DNA of 64,000 nt from RYN-230 sp963770545 (GCA_963770545.1 CAVYQF010000011.1:372001-436000), one strand, 5' to 3'; positions 25,730 to 33,991 are shown, counted from the first letter of the stretch. Translations and numbers: made by a program. The notes: generated by a model from the sequence alone, not told the origin.

Positions 25730-26979
25730 TCCCCGGCCTGGGTGCTGGCGATGGGGCGGGCCGGCTCGGGGTCGCCAGCGCGGAGCGGGAGGCGCAGCTC
25801 CTGTCCAGGGTGGTCGAGACCATCTCGGCCGGCCTGGACCTGGACCGGATCCTGCAGGGCGTCGCCCAGCTGGTCACCGAGACGACTGAGACCGATGTGT
25901 GCTTCGTGCACCTGCTCGACGAGCGGGGCCGCAAACTCCAGCTCCGCGGGGCGACACCGCCCTTCGACACCATGGTCGGGACCGTCGAGCTGGCGCTGGG
26001 TGAGGGGGTGGCCGGCTGGGTAGCCAACCACGGCCAGCCCGCGGTGATCGTGGACAACAAGGCCGCCGACCCCCGGTACCGCTACATCCCGGCGCTGCGC
26101 GGGGAGGAGTTCACGTCCATGCTGTCGGTCCCGGTGGTCACCCCCATGGGACACCTGGTTGGCGTGCTCAACGTGCACACCCGCCTGCGCCGCGAGTTCA
26201 CCCCGGCCGACGTGGAACTGCTCCGCACCGTGGCGGGCCTGGTGGCCGGCGCGATCGAGAACGCCCGGCTGCACCGCAGGCTGGCCGAGCGGGAGGAGGC
26301 GCTGGAGCGGTTCGCCGAGCGGATGGTCGAATGGCAGGAGCACGAGCGGCGCCGGATGGCGGGAGAGATCCACGACGGCATCAGCCAGCGCATCGTCAGC
26401 CTGTTCTTTCACCTGTCGGCGGCGGCTGACGCCATCCCAGGCTCACCCGGGGTGGCGGCCGAGCAGGTGGCCCGGGCCCAGGAACTGGCCGGGGCCGCCC
26501 TGGACGAGACGCGGATGGCGATCGCCGGGCTGCGCCCCCCGGTGCTGGACGACCTCGGCCTGGCTGCCAGCCTGGAGAGCCTGGGCCATGGCTTCCCCAC
26601 GCTGGACGTGCGCGTAGACGCGGCTGCGCTCAGCATGGCCGAGCACGCGGAGACCGCGGTGTACCGGACCGCCCAGGAAGCGCTGCAGAACGCGGCCAAG
26701 CACGCCGGCGCCCAGACGGTCCGGGTCCGGCTGTACCGGCAGAAGGACCGGGTCGTGCTGGAGGTCGCCGACGACGGCCGCGGTTTCGACCCCGCCGCCC
26801 CGGCCGCGTCCGCCGCAGCCGCGGGCGGCCCGGCTGGGCCTACCGGCTTCGGGTTGTCCGGGATGCGAGAGCGGGCGGAACTGCTCGGTGGCCGGCTGGA
26901 GCTGACCAGCGTGCCAGGCCGCGGGACGACCGTCCGCCTGTCCATCCCCTACCTGCCCGCCGCCCAGTCACCCAGCTGA
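25726..26979 (+). CDS. GAF-domain sensor histidine kinase (HisKA_3 type)
   Basis: A 417-residue soluble kinase with no membrane segment. An N-terminal GAF domain (about residues 25-175, TETDVCFVHLLDERG to NVHTRLRREFTPADVELL) is followed by a dimerisation helix with the phosphorylated His in GEIHDGISQRIVSL, and by the ATPase domain: TAQEALQNAAKHA (N box), EVADDGRGFDP and GFGLSGMRERAELLGG. The start is a TTG at 25726 that overlaps the regulator stop (TTGA); no better start codon precedes the GAF domain. The GAF ligand (redox, gas or metabolite) cannot be read from sequence. Confidence 0.9.
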   Translation: MIPGLGAGDGAGRLGVASAEREAQLLSRVVETISAGLDLDRILQGVAQLVTETTETDVCFVHLLDERGRKLQLRGATPPFDTMVGTVELALGEGVAGWVANHGQPAVIVDNKAADPRYRYIPALRGEEFTSMLSVPVVTPMGHLVGVLNVHTRLRREFTPADVELLRTVAGLVAGAIENARLHRRLAEREEALERFAERMVEWQEHERRRMAGEIHDGISQRIVSLFFHLSAAADAIPGSPGVAAEQVARAQELAGAALDETRMAIAGLRPPVLDDLGLAASLESLGHGFPTLDVRVDAAALSMAEHAETAVYRTAQEALQNAAKHAGAQTVRVRLYRQKDRVVLEVADDGRGFDPAAPAASAAAAGGPAGPTGFGLSGMRERAELLGGRLELTSVPGRGTTVRLSIPYLPAAQSPS

Positions 26980-27001
26980 CGCCCGGACCATCAGCCGGGC
27001 G
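26980..27001. terminator. Hairpin between convergent kinase and SRPBCC genes
   Basis: CGCCCGG (26980-26986) pairs with CCGGGCG (26995-27001) over an 8-base loop. It begins right after the kinase stop and covers the last codons of the convergent gene. Candidate bidirectional terminator. Confidence 0.5.
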
Positions 27002-27461
27002 CCGGATCCCCGCGACGTGCGGGCCAGCCGGGATTGACCAGATCCTGCAGCGCGGCCAGGATGGGCAGCCAGACATCTTCTGCGTCCTCAGCTGTGCCGG
27101 CGCCATCGGGCTCGTCGATTTCCAGCCGGATCGTGCATCCGCCCGGGGTCGGCCGCAGCAGCCAGGTCAGATACACGGGCGGGTCGTCTGGCCCGGATTG
27201 CAGCAGGTAGGACAGCCGTTCGTGGCGCCGGGCGTGCAGCACCCGGCCGGTCAGCGCGACGCTGTTGCCGTAGCGGAAGGCGATGGGAGCGCCGGGGGCC
27301 CAGGTCGAGTGCGCGGCTAGGCCGTGGAGGAATGCTGCGGTCTGGTCCGGGGCGGTCAGCGCCGCCCAGATGACCTCGGGGCGTACGTAGGTGCACGCGG
27401 CGAAGGTATGCGCGGCCAACGGACGCGTTGTGCCCAGCATCGGTACCCCCCCACCACTCAT
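26991..27461 (-). CDS. SRPBCC (AHSA1-like) domain protein, last gene of the cbb operon
   Basis: A 156-residue START/Bet v1-like protein. The recognisable features are the opening YVRPEVIWAALTAPDQTAAFLHG, GAPIAFRYGNSVALTGRVLHARRHERLSY and YLTWLLRPTPGGCTIRLEID, the usual AHSA1 order; no catalytic residue is implied. The ATG overlaps the cbbX stop by 4 bp (ATGA), so it is co-translated with the Rubisco activase. No Calvin-cycle function is known to me for such a protein. It could be a chaperone or ligand-binding accessory for Rubisco or CbbX; that is speculation from the operon. Confidence 0.82.
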   Translation of the reverse strand: MSGGGVPMLGTTRPLAAHTFAACTYVRPEVIWAALTAPDQTAAFLHGLAAHSTWAPGAPIAFRYGNSVALTGRVLHARRHERLSYLLQSGPDDPPVYLTWLLRPTPGGCTIRLEIDEPDGAGTAEDAEDVWLPILAALQDLVNPGWPARRGDPAPG

Positions 27462-28528
27462 CCTGTCTCAATCGCCTCCCGCGCACCAGAGGTGGCCGTA
27501 AAGACGCGGCTGGCGCGCACGTCGGCCTCGCTGATCTTCATGAGCGAGGTCCGGCCGATGGTGCCGCCCGCCGCCACCAGCCTCCGGGCCTGGCGCAGCC
27601 GCATCCGGTCAATCGCGTTGCGGATGCTGCGCGCGTTGGCGAACCGGGGCTGCCTCATCCGCAGCGCCACGTACTCGGCGAAGGCCGCCTGCGCGGGTCC
27701 GCAAAGCTCATACTGCTCGCGGTCCAGCATCAGCCCCGCGATCTGCATCAGCTCGTCGAGGCTGAAGTCCGGGAAGTCGATGTGGTGGGCGATGCGCGAG
27801 GCCATCCCCGGGTTGGACCGGAAGAACACGTCCATCCGGTCGGCGTACCCGGCCAGGATGACCACCAGGTCCTCGCGGTGCGCCTCCATGAACTGGAGCA
27901 GGATCTCGATAGCCTCCTGGCCGTAGTCCCGCTCGTTCTCCGGCCGGTACAGGTAGTAGGCCTCGTCGATGAGCAGCACGCCGCCCATAGCCCGCTTGAG
28001 CACCTCCTTGGTCTTGGGTGCGGTGTGCCCGACATACTGGCCGACCAGGTCGTCCCGGGTCACACTGACCAGCTGCCCCTTGCGCAGGTAACCCAGTTCG
28101 CGGAGCATCCCGGCCATGTGCATGGCCACCGTCGTCTTGCCGGTCCCCGGGCTGCCGGTGAAGCACATGTGCAGGCTGGGCCGGGACGAGGTCAGCCCGT
28201 ACCGCTGCCGGAGCCGGTCGATGAGCAGCAGCGCGGCGATCTCCCGGACCCGGGCCTTGACCGGAGCCAGCCCGACGAACTCCCGGTCGAATTCATCCAG
28301 CATCGCCGACAAGCGCTGGGCCTGCTGCTCCTGGCCCAGCTCGACCGTCTCGCCGGGTGCCAGTGGTTCGGATGCCAGTGGTTCGGATGCCAGTGGTTCG
28401 GATGCCAGTGGTTCGAGCGCCAGCGGCTCTGGCCGGCTGGTCCCGCTGTCCGTCCCGTGCGCCCCCGTGGCCACCGGGGCCGGGCGCGGCATGGCGAACC
28501 CGCCCGGGGGGCCCGTCTCCCCGCTCAT
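27458..28528 (-). CDS. cbbX: CbbX, red-type Rubisco activase (AAA+)
   Basis: A 356-residue AAA+ protein that removes inhibitory sugar phosphates from red-type Rubisco by pulling on the large-subunit C-terminus. The core (residues 75-330) has Walker A TGSPGTGKTTVAMHMAG, the pore-loop region around GQYVGHTAPKTKEVL, Walker B GGVLLIDEAYYLYRPEN and sensor ILAGYADRMDVF. The first 65 residues are a disordered leader with (ASEPL) repeats encoded by a 15-bp tandem repeat, longer than in typical CbbX. The ATG overlaps the cbbS stop by 4 bp. Confidence 0.96.
   Translation of the reverse strand: MSGETGPPGGFAMPRPAPVATGAHGTDSGTSRPEPLALEPLASEPLASEPLASEPLAPGETVELGQEQQAQRLSAMLDEFDREFVGLAPVKARVREIAALLLIDRLRQRYGLTSSRPSLHMCFTGSPGTGKTTVAMHMAGMLRELGYLRKGQLVSVTRDDLVGQYVGHTAPKTKEVLKRAMGGVLLIDEAYYLYRPENERDYGQEAIEILLQFMEAHREDLVVILAGYADRMDVFFRSNPGMASRIAHHIDFPDFSLDELMQIAGLMLDREQYELCGPAQAAFAEYVALRMRQPRFANARSIRNAIDRMRLRQARRLVAAGGTIGRTSLMKISEADVRASRVFTATSGAREAIETG
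28359..28433. repeat. Five 15-bp units in the cbbX N-terminus
   Basis: GCCAGTGGTTCGGAT is repeated three times exactly, followed by two diverged units, period 15 bp. In the cbbX frame (minus strand) it encodes ASEPL pentapeptides ahead of the AAA+ core. Confidence 0.93.
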
Positions 28529-28992
28529 CCGCCGGTGGGCCCGGGGTGACTGGCTCCGTTACGGTTTTCGTTGCGGCCATACCGCTCGCCCGCCGGGCGA
28601 TCCACCGCGTAAGCCTGCAGCGAGTACCGCATCCGCCGGTCACTGCCCTCCTGGCGGTCCAGCCGGAAGCCCGGTTCCTGGCTGGGCCGGTTCACCAGGA
28701 AGCTGAGGGCCGTGGTCTGCCGGCCCAGGCTCGCGTCGTAGGCATTGACCCGGATGTAGTGCTCGGGATAGGCGTCGCGGCACGCGTGCACCTCGTGCAG
28801 CCCGGCGGCCGCGTCGGCGATGTCGAACATCGGCAGGCCCCACATGTCCCACAGGAAGTTGCGCGGGTGCGGGTCGTCGGTGAACTCCACCGCGACCGAC
28901 CAGCCCTGGTCCACCGCGTACTGGATCTGCGCCCCGATCTCCTCGTCGGTGAGGTCAGGCAGGTAGGAGAACGTGCCCTGGGTGATCCGCAT
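28525..28992 (-). CDS. cbbS: Rubisco small subunit
   Basis: A 155-residue form I Rubisco small subunit. It has the N-terminal MRITQGTFSYLPDLTDEEI, the conserved FLWDMWGLPMFD and the strand HYIRVNAYDASLGRQTTALSFLVNRP. The C-terminal extension with MRYSLQAYAVDRPAGERYG is the hairpin characteristic of red-type small subunits; a further 15-residue Gly/Asn tail is extra. ATG 28992 follows GAGGAG ten bases after the cbbL stop. It overlaps cbbX. Confidence 0.95.
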   Translation of the reverse strand: MRITQGTFSYLPDLTDEEIGAQIQYAVDQGWSVAVEFTDDPHPRNFLWDMWGLPMFDIADAAAGLHEVHACRDAYPEHYIRVNAYDASLGRQTTALSFLVNRPSQEPGFRLDRQEGSDRRMRYSLQAYAVDRPAGERYGRNENRNGASHPGPTGG

Positions 28993-29002
28993 GCTGCGCT
29001 CC

Positions 29003-30433
29003 TCAGGCCGTGGGGGTGGCGACGACGTCGGGGGTGTCCGTGGACTCGTAGTTGAAGGTGATGTCGCCCCAGGTATCCAGGGCCGTCTGCAGCGGCTGGC
29101 AGCCCTTGGCCGCCTCGGCCAGGATGGCGTCGCCCTCGGCGACGAAGTCGCGGCCCTCATTGCGGGCCTTGATCATGGCCTCGACCGCGACCCGGTTGGC
29201 GGTGGCGCCGGCCGCGACGCCCATCGGGTGGCCGATGGTCCCCCCGCCGAACTGAAGCACCACATCCTCACCGAGGTAGCCGAGCAGCTGGTGCACCTGG
29301 CCCGCGTGGATCCCGCCCGACGCGACCGGCATCGTGCCCGGCATCGAGCCCCACTCCTGCTCGAAGTAGATGCCGTGGCCCAGGTCCAGCGGGACGGTGG
29401 CCAGGCGCAACGTGTCGTAGTAGCCGCGGACCATGGAAGGATCGCCCTCCAGTTTGCCTACCACCGTGCCTGCGTGGATGTGGTCCACCCCGATCAGCCG
29501 GCACCACTTGGCGATGACCCGGAAGCTGACCCCGTGATTCTTCTGCCGGGTGTACGTGCCGTGCCCGGCCCGGTGCAGGTGCAGGATGACCCCGTTGCGC
29601 CGGGCCCACTTCGACATGGACTGCAGCGCCGTGTACCCGACCGTCAGGTCGGCCATCACGATGATGCTGCCGAGCTCTTTCGCGAACTCGGCCCGCTCGT
29701 ACATGTCCTCCATGGTCGCCGCGGTCACGTTCAGGTAGTGGCCCTTGATCTCGCCGGTCTGCTCCGCGGCCCGGTTGACCGCCTCCATCGTGAACAGGTA
29801 GCGGTCGCGCCAGCGCATGAACGGCTGGGAGTTGATGTTCTCGTCGTCCTTGGTGAAGTCCAGGCCGCCGCGCAGCGCCTCGTACACCACCCGCCCGTAG
29901 TTGCGGGCGGACAGCCCCAGCTTGGGCTTGGTCGTCGCGCCGAGCAGGGGGCGGCCGTACTTGTTCAGGTACTCGCGTTCCATCACGATGCCGTGCGGCG
30001 GACCCTGGAACGTCTTCACGTAGGCCAGCGGGATCCGCATGTCCTCCAGCCGCAGGGCCCGCAACGCCTTGAAGCCGAACACGTTGCCGATGATCGACGA
30101 GGTGAGGTTGGCGATCGAGCCTTCCTCGAACAGGTCGATGTCGTAGGCGATGTACGCGATGTACTCGCCGTCGCGGCCCGGCACCGGGTCCACCCGGTAG
30201 CACTTGGCCTGGTAGTGCTCGTGGGCGGTGAGCCGGTCGGTCCAGACCACGGTCCACGTCGCGGTGGAGGACTCACCGGCCACCGCCGCGCCCGCCTCCT
30301 CCGGCGGTACCCCCGGCTGCGGGGCGATCCGGAACGCGGCCAGCACGTCGGTCGGCTTGGGCACGTAGTCAGGCTCGTAGTAGCCCATCTGCGCGTAGGG
30401 GAGCACGCCCGCGTTCCAGCGGTCTGCGGTCAT
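29003..30433 (-). CDS. cbbL: Rubisco large subunit, form I red-type
   Basis: A 476-residue ribulose-1,5-bisphosphate carboxylase large subunit. Active-site residues are present: the Lys in LLGATTKPKLGLS, the carbamylated Lys in GGLDFTKDDENINSQPFMRW, the HLHRAGHGTYTRQ histidine and VASGGIHAGQVHQLL. Segments such as NLTSSIIGNVFGFKALRAL and YERAEFAKELGSIIVMADLTVGY resemble the red-type (IC/IE) branch, which agrees with the cbbX neighbour. ATG 30433 follows GGAGGAATC. It is the first gene of cbbL-cbbS-cbbX-SRPBCC. Confidence 0.97.
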   Translation of the reverse strand: MTADRWNAGVLPYAQMGYYEPDYVPKPTDVLAAFRIAPQPGVPPEEAGAAVAGESSTATWTVVWTDRLTAHEHYQAKCYRVDPVPGRDGEYIAYIAYDIDLFEEGSIANLTSSIIGNVFGFKALRALRLEDMRIPLAYVKTFQGPPHGIVMEREYLNKYGRPLLGATTKPKLGLSARNYGRVVYEALRGGLDFTKDDENINSQPFMRWRDRYLFTMEAVNRAAEQTGEIKGHYLNVTAATMEDMYERAEFAKELGSIIVMADLTVGYTALQSMSKWARRNGVILHLHRAGHGTYTRQKNHGVSFRVIAKWCRLIGVDHIHAGTVVGKLEGDPSMVRGYYDTLRLATVPLDLGHGIYFEQEWGSMPGTMPVASGGIHAGQVHQLLGYLGEDVVLQFGGGTIGHPMGVAAGATANRVAVEAMIKARNEGRDFVAEGDAILAEAAKGCQPLQTALDTWGDITFNYESTDTPDVVATPTA

Positions 30434-30501
30434 GATTCCTCCGATGAGTGGCGGCGGTTGTCCTCCCTGCCCACCATGCCCCCTAACTCATCGCCTGTCT
30501 A

Positions 30502-30526
30502 TTGAGAGTTTCGCGTCTAACCTCAA
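30502..30526. promoter_or_regulatory. Candidate CbbR box upstream of cbbL
   Basis: TTGAG (30502-30506) and CTCAA (30522-30526) form a dyad about 70-95 bp upstream of the cbbL start. On the minus strand the interior reads GTTAGACGCGAAAC, whose GTTAGA...AAA half also occurs in front of cbbR. LysR regulators bind such interrupted dyads at this distance. Confidence 0.45.
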
Positions 30527-30574
30527 CCTTTTCTTTGATGGTCTGGCCGCCCTGCCGGGGCATCTAATCAGCTG

Positions 30575-30610
30575 GGTGGGTTGTGCCCCGCGGGCGGGGC
30601 CCAACCCACC
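30575..30610. terminator. Terminator hairpin after cbbR
   Basis: GGTGGGTTG and CAACCCACC enclose GCCCCGC and GCGGGGC, giving a 16-pair stem with one mismatch. It begins five bases after the cbbR stop and separates cbbR from the cbbL promoter downstream. Confidence 0.65.
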
Positions 30611-30614
30611 ACGA

Positions 30615-31538
30615 TCATGAAGGCCGGGGGGCCGGCGGGTGGAAACCGCCGCGGGCGAGGACGTGGGTGGCCAGGCGGGCGGCGGCCGAAGGAAGCGGGC
30701 CGGGCTGGGCGACCAGGTACCAGTCCCGGTGCAGCGGCGTGCCCGGGACCGGCAGCGCGGTGAGCCGCCCGTCGGCCAGTTCGGACGCGACCGCCTCGCG
30801 GGAGATGAGGGTGACTCCCAGCCCCACGCTGGCCGACTCGCGGATCGCGCCGTTGGAGCCCACCATCAGGGTGAGCGGGGCGATGTCCAGCTCGGTCAGC
30901 AGCGCGTCGGTGGCGGCGCGGGTGCCCGACCCCGGCTCGCGCAGCAGCCACGCTTGCCGGGCCAGCCACGGCAGCAGGTCGGTGCCCCCTGGGGCGGCCA
31001 GCGGCCCCGCGGTGGCGGCCAGGCCGGGCGCGGCCACCACCACGAGCTGATGGGCCCGGACGGCGAGCACCTGGACATCCCAGCCCGGCTCGGGGCGGCC
31101 GCCGAGCACCAGGTCCACCTGATGCCGGTCGAGGAGACCGCGCACCCGATCCCGGTTCCCCGCCTCCAGCCGGATCCCCAGCCCGGGATACCGGGTCCGG
31201 AATCCGCTGAGCAGCCCCGGCAGGACCTGCTCGGCGGCGGTGGTCACGGCCCCGATGCGCAGCTCGCCGCGCTCGGGGTCGGCGGCTGCCTCGGCAGCCC
31301 GCCCGGCCTCGTCCAGCAGGCCCAGGACGCGGCGGACGTAGCCCGTGTAAGCCTGCCCGGCCGCGGTCAGCCGCAGGCCACGTCCGTCCGGCTCGAGCAG
31401 TGCCACACCGAGGGACTTCTGCAGCGCGGCGAGGGAGGCGGAGACCGCCGCCTGCGTCACCACGAGGTCTTGCGCGGCGGCACGCACCGAGCCGGTCTCG
31501 GCCACGGCCAGGAAGGTGCGAAGCTGGTTCAGCGTCAC
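30615..31538 (-). CDS. cbbR: LysR-family regulator, likely CbbR
   Basis: A 307-residue LysR regulator. The N-terminal helix-turn-helix is LNQLRTFLAVAETGSVRAAAQDLVVTQAAVSASLAALQKSL; the effector domain follows with GELRIGAVTTAAEQVLPGLL and the conserved PGSGTRAATDALL. GTG 31538 gives the standard VTLNQLRTF start. It lies directly upstream of cbbL on the same strand, not divergently as in most proteobacterial cbb loci. CbbR identity rests on position and on shared dyads at both promoters. Confidence 0.88.
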   Translation of the reverse strand: MTLNQLRTFLAVAETGSVRAAAQDLVVTQAAVSASLAALQKSLGVALLEPDGRGLRLTAAGQAYTGYVRRVLGLLDEAGRAAEAAADPERGELRIGAVTTAAEQVLPGLLSGFRTRYPGLGIRLEAGNRDRVRGLLDRHQVDLVLGGRPEPGWDVQVLAVRAHQLVVVAAPGLAATAGPLAAPGGTDLLPWLARQAWLLREPGSGTRAATDALLTELDIAPLTLMVGSNGAIRESASVGLGVTLISREAVASELADGRLTALPVPGTPLHRDWYLVAQPGPLPSAAARLATHVLARGGFHPPAPRPS

Positions 31539-31557
31539 GGGCCCCTGCCGGCTGCTA

Positions 31558-31575
31558 GTTAAACTTTTCTCTAAC
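31558..31575. promoter_or_regulatory. Candidate CbbR operator in the cbbR / acVLRF1 divergent promoter
   Basis: An 18-bp interrupted palindrome, arms GTTA and TAAC with AT-rich interior, lies 20 bp upstream of the cbbR GTG and 25 bp upstream of the acVLRF1 ATG. Its GTTAGA half matches the cbbL upstream dyad. Probable autoregulatory site. Confidence 0.45.
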
Positions 31576-31586
31576 GAAATGGGGAA

Positions 31587-31592
31587 TACCCT
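31587..31592 (+). promoter_or_regulatory. -10 element for leaderless acVLRF1 mRNA
   Basis: TACCCT ends 7 nt before the ATG at 31600 with no Shine-Dalgarno sequence, supporting that start over an in-frame ATG at 31579. Confidence 0.45.
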
Positions 31593-31599
31593 TAACCAT

Positions 31600-32334
31600 A
31601 TGCTCAGCGAACCTGCGGCCTCAGCGCCACGGTGGATCGACGTGGCCCCGGAGCGCTTCCCCGGCTGGATCGCGTCCTTCGCCAGCCGGCACGGCGTGGT
31701 CGGCGTTCGGCCCGGCTCCGCGGGCGCTGCTGCGGGCGCGGCAGAGGCGGGGCCAGCCGCCGGGGAGCCGGATGCGGCGGCCGTGTTCGCCGCGGCGGAC
31801 GGCGCGGTCGCCCGGTGCCATGCCCCGTTCCCGCCCGCGCCCGGGCTGGGCACGAGTCCGGATGCGGACGAGGCGGCCCGGGTGATAGCCGCCCACGCGG
31901 CAGCCGACCGCACGGTGGGCGTGCTGCTGGTCCGACTGGGCGGCTACGCGGCCGGGGTGTTCGAGGGCGCGCCACCCCGTCTCGCCGCGTCCAAGGTCGG
32001 GTCGCGGCTGGTGCACGGGCGCAGCGCGGCCGGGGGGCAGTCGCAGCAGCGGTTCGCCCGGCGCCGCGAGAAGCAGGCCGCTGAGGCCCTGGCTGCGGCG
32101 GCAGACACCGCGGCCGCGGTCTTTGGCCGCTACGGCCGGCCGCTGGATGCGCTGGTGCTGGGCGGGGACCGGCGTGCGGTGGCCGGGCTGCGCGACGACC
32201 CGCGGCTGCGCGGGTACTTCGGCGTCGCGGTGCAGCGGTTCCTCACCGTGCCGGATCCCCGGCTGGCGGTGCTGCGCGAGACCCCGCGAATGTTCCGGGC
32301 CATCCGCATCCAGTTGACCGAGCCCGCGCCCTGA
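31600..32334 (+). CDS. acVLRF1-family peptidyl-tRNA hydrolase
   Basis: A 244-residue protein of the actinobacterial VLRF1 family, related to release factors and the eukaryotic Vms1/ANKZF1 nucleases that free nascent chains from stalled ribosomes. The defining motif is GGQSQQRFARRR with the catalytic Gln in a basic loop, preceded by the ASKVGSRLVHGR strand and followed by a long Ala-rich helix. The N-terminal segment PRWIDVAPERFPGWI is family-like. It is divergent from cbbR, and any link with carbon fixation is probably accidental. Confidence 0.85.
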   Translation: MLSEPAASAPRWIDVAPERFPGWIASFASRHGVVGVRPGSAGAAAGAAEAGPAAGEPDAAAVFAAADGAVARCHAPFPPAPGLGTSPDADEAARVIAAHAAADRTVGVLLVRLGGYAAGVFEGAPPRLAASKVGSRLVHGRSAAGGQSQQRFARRREKQAAEALAAAADTAAAVFGRYGRPLDALVLGGDRRAVAGLRDDPRLRGYFGVAVQRFLTVPDPRLAVLRETPRMFRAIRIQLTEPAP

Positions 32335-32354
32335 CCAGCCCTGGCCCAGGACGG

Positions 32355-33980
32355 CTAGTTCAGGATGAGCCGTGACGGGCGGGACGGTGTGTGCCAGAGC
32401 CGGTTGGTCGCGGTCACGCCGGCGGTCTCGGTGATCATGTCCCCGCCGGTGCCCAGGTTGACGTCGTACTTGGGGAAGGCCGACGACGCGATCTCGACCC
32501 GGAGGCGGTGCCCGGCGGGCAGCCGCACGCAGGTGTCCCACATCGCGATCTCAACCTCGTACACCTCGCCGGGCATCACGGCCTGCTCATCCTCGAATCC
32601 GTCCCGGTAGCGCAGCCGGACCATGCCGTCGCAGAGTCGCTGCGCGAAGCCCCCAGGATGCACGTCCACGAGCTTGGCCGTGATGTCGGTGTCAGCGGCC
32701 GAGGTGGCGACGTGGGCGATCACCTTGACCGGCCCGATGAGCTCAAGGGGCTCGGTCAGCGGATCGCTGGTGAACACCAGCACATCGCCCCGGCTTTCCA
32801 CCCCGAGATAGTCATCGGGGCCGCCGATCTGCGCGCTGCTCGCGGCGGTGATGAACGGCACCGGGCGCCCGGGATCGTGGATCCACTCGTCCGGCGGCTC
32901 GTCGGCCGTGACCGCGGCCGGAACCAGGCGGCCGTCACCAAATCGGCTGTTGGCCCGCCCGCCGCTGGACAGGTGCAGGACCGCGGACACCGCCCCGGGG
33001 GGCGGCCAGGCCTGCGCGTCGCGCCATTCGTTGGCGCCCATGACGAAGATCCGTACCGGCTGGGGCGGCGGCTCCGGCTGGATGCCCTTGACGTGCTCAT
33101 CGAGGAAAGCGTGGACCTGCCCGTCCAGGTCGGTCAGCGCGGCCGGGCCGAAGTCGAGCTCCCCGAGGGTCCGGGTCGTGTTCACGGCGTGCCCCCACGG
33201 GCCCATGAGCAGCCGCTGGCCCGCCCGGCCCGCGGCGACCATGGCGGCGAAGTTGGCCGGCGTGCCGACCTCCTCGTCGTCATACCAGCCGGAGATGTGC
33301 AGCACGGGCACGTCGATCTCGCCGATGCGGTGCTGGTAGCGGACCGGCTCCCACCATTCATCCAGGGTCCGGTGCTGGATTTCCTCCCGCCAGTTGGGCG
33401 AGTTGAAGCCGGCCGCCTCATCCATGGTCGCCAGCGGACGGTGACGGTACACCGCCATCCAGTCCACGTCGTCGCGGAACTGCGGCATCCGGCCATCGGT
33501 GAACCGATGCCAGTTGATGTGCATCGGGGTGGGCAAGCCTGTGGGGTGCTCCACGAACGGGTCGCTGGGCGTCACCAGGCACACCATCGCGCGCAGGGCC
33601 GCAGGGCGCTCCAGCGCGGTCAGCCACTGGATCCGGCCGCCGTAGCTGGCCCCCCAGGTCGCGACGTCACCGGTGCACCATTCCTGTGCCGCGGCCCACG
33701 CGATGACCTCGGCCCCGTCCGGGCCGTCGTTCCGGTAGGGCTGGAACACGCCCTCAGAGTCACCCCGGCCCCGCACGTCGGCGAACACCGACACGTAACC
33801 GGCCCGGGCGAACCCCGCCGCGCGCTTCGACTGCGGGGCACCCGACCTGCCGTACGGTGTGCGAATCACCACCGCGGGCGCGGGCAGCCTGGGCGGGAGG
33901 GCCAGATCAGCCGCGAGCGTGATGCCCTCACGCAACGGGATCGCGACATTGAATCTGCGGACCACATCCGGCTCAGCCAC
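32355..33980 (-). CDS. CocE/NonD-family alpha/beta hydrolase
   Basis: A 541-residue X-Pro dipeptidyl-peptidase/cocaine-esterase-type hydrolase. The nucleophile Ser lies in ATWGASYGGRIQWLTA (G-x-S-x-G), the oxyanion side in RTPYGRSG, and the DVRGRGDSEG and HISGWYDDEE segments and the late GPWGHAVNTTRT His are typical. The C-terminal third is the family's jelly-roll domain (LPAGHRLRVEIASSAFPKYD). GTG 33980 gives VAEPDVVRRFNVAIPLREG, the family start. Substrate unknown. Confidence 0.9.
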   Translation of the reverse strand: MAEPDVVRRFNVAIPLREGITLAADLALPPRLPAPAVVIRTPYGRSGAPQSKRAAGFARAGYVSVFADVRGRGDSEGVFQPYRNDGPDGAEVIAWAAAQEWCTGDVATWGASYGGRIQWLTALERPAALRAMVCLVTPSDPFVEHPTGLPTPMHINWHRFTDGRMPQFRDDVDWMAVYRHRPLATMDEAAGFNSPNWREEIQHRTLDEWWEPVRYQHRIGEIDVPVLHISGWYDDEEVGTPANFAAMVAAGRAGQRLLMGPWGHAVNTTRTLGELDFGPAALTDLDGQVHAFLDEHVKGIQPEPPPQPVRIFVMGANEWRDAQAWPPPGAVSAVLHLSSGGRANSRFGDGRLVPAAVTADEPPDEWIHDPGRPVPFITAASSAQIGGPDDYLGVESRGDVLVFTSDPLTEPLELIGPVKVIAHVATSAADTDITAKLVDVHPGGFAQRLCDGMVRLRYRDGFEDEQAVMPGEVYEVEIAMWDTCVRLPAGHRLRVEIASSAFPKYDVNLGTGGDMITETAGVTATNRLWHTPSRPSRLILN

Positions 33981-33991
33981 GGCACCGGATG

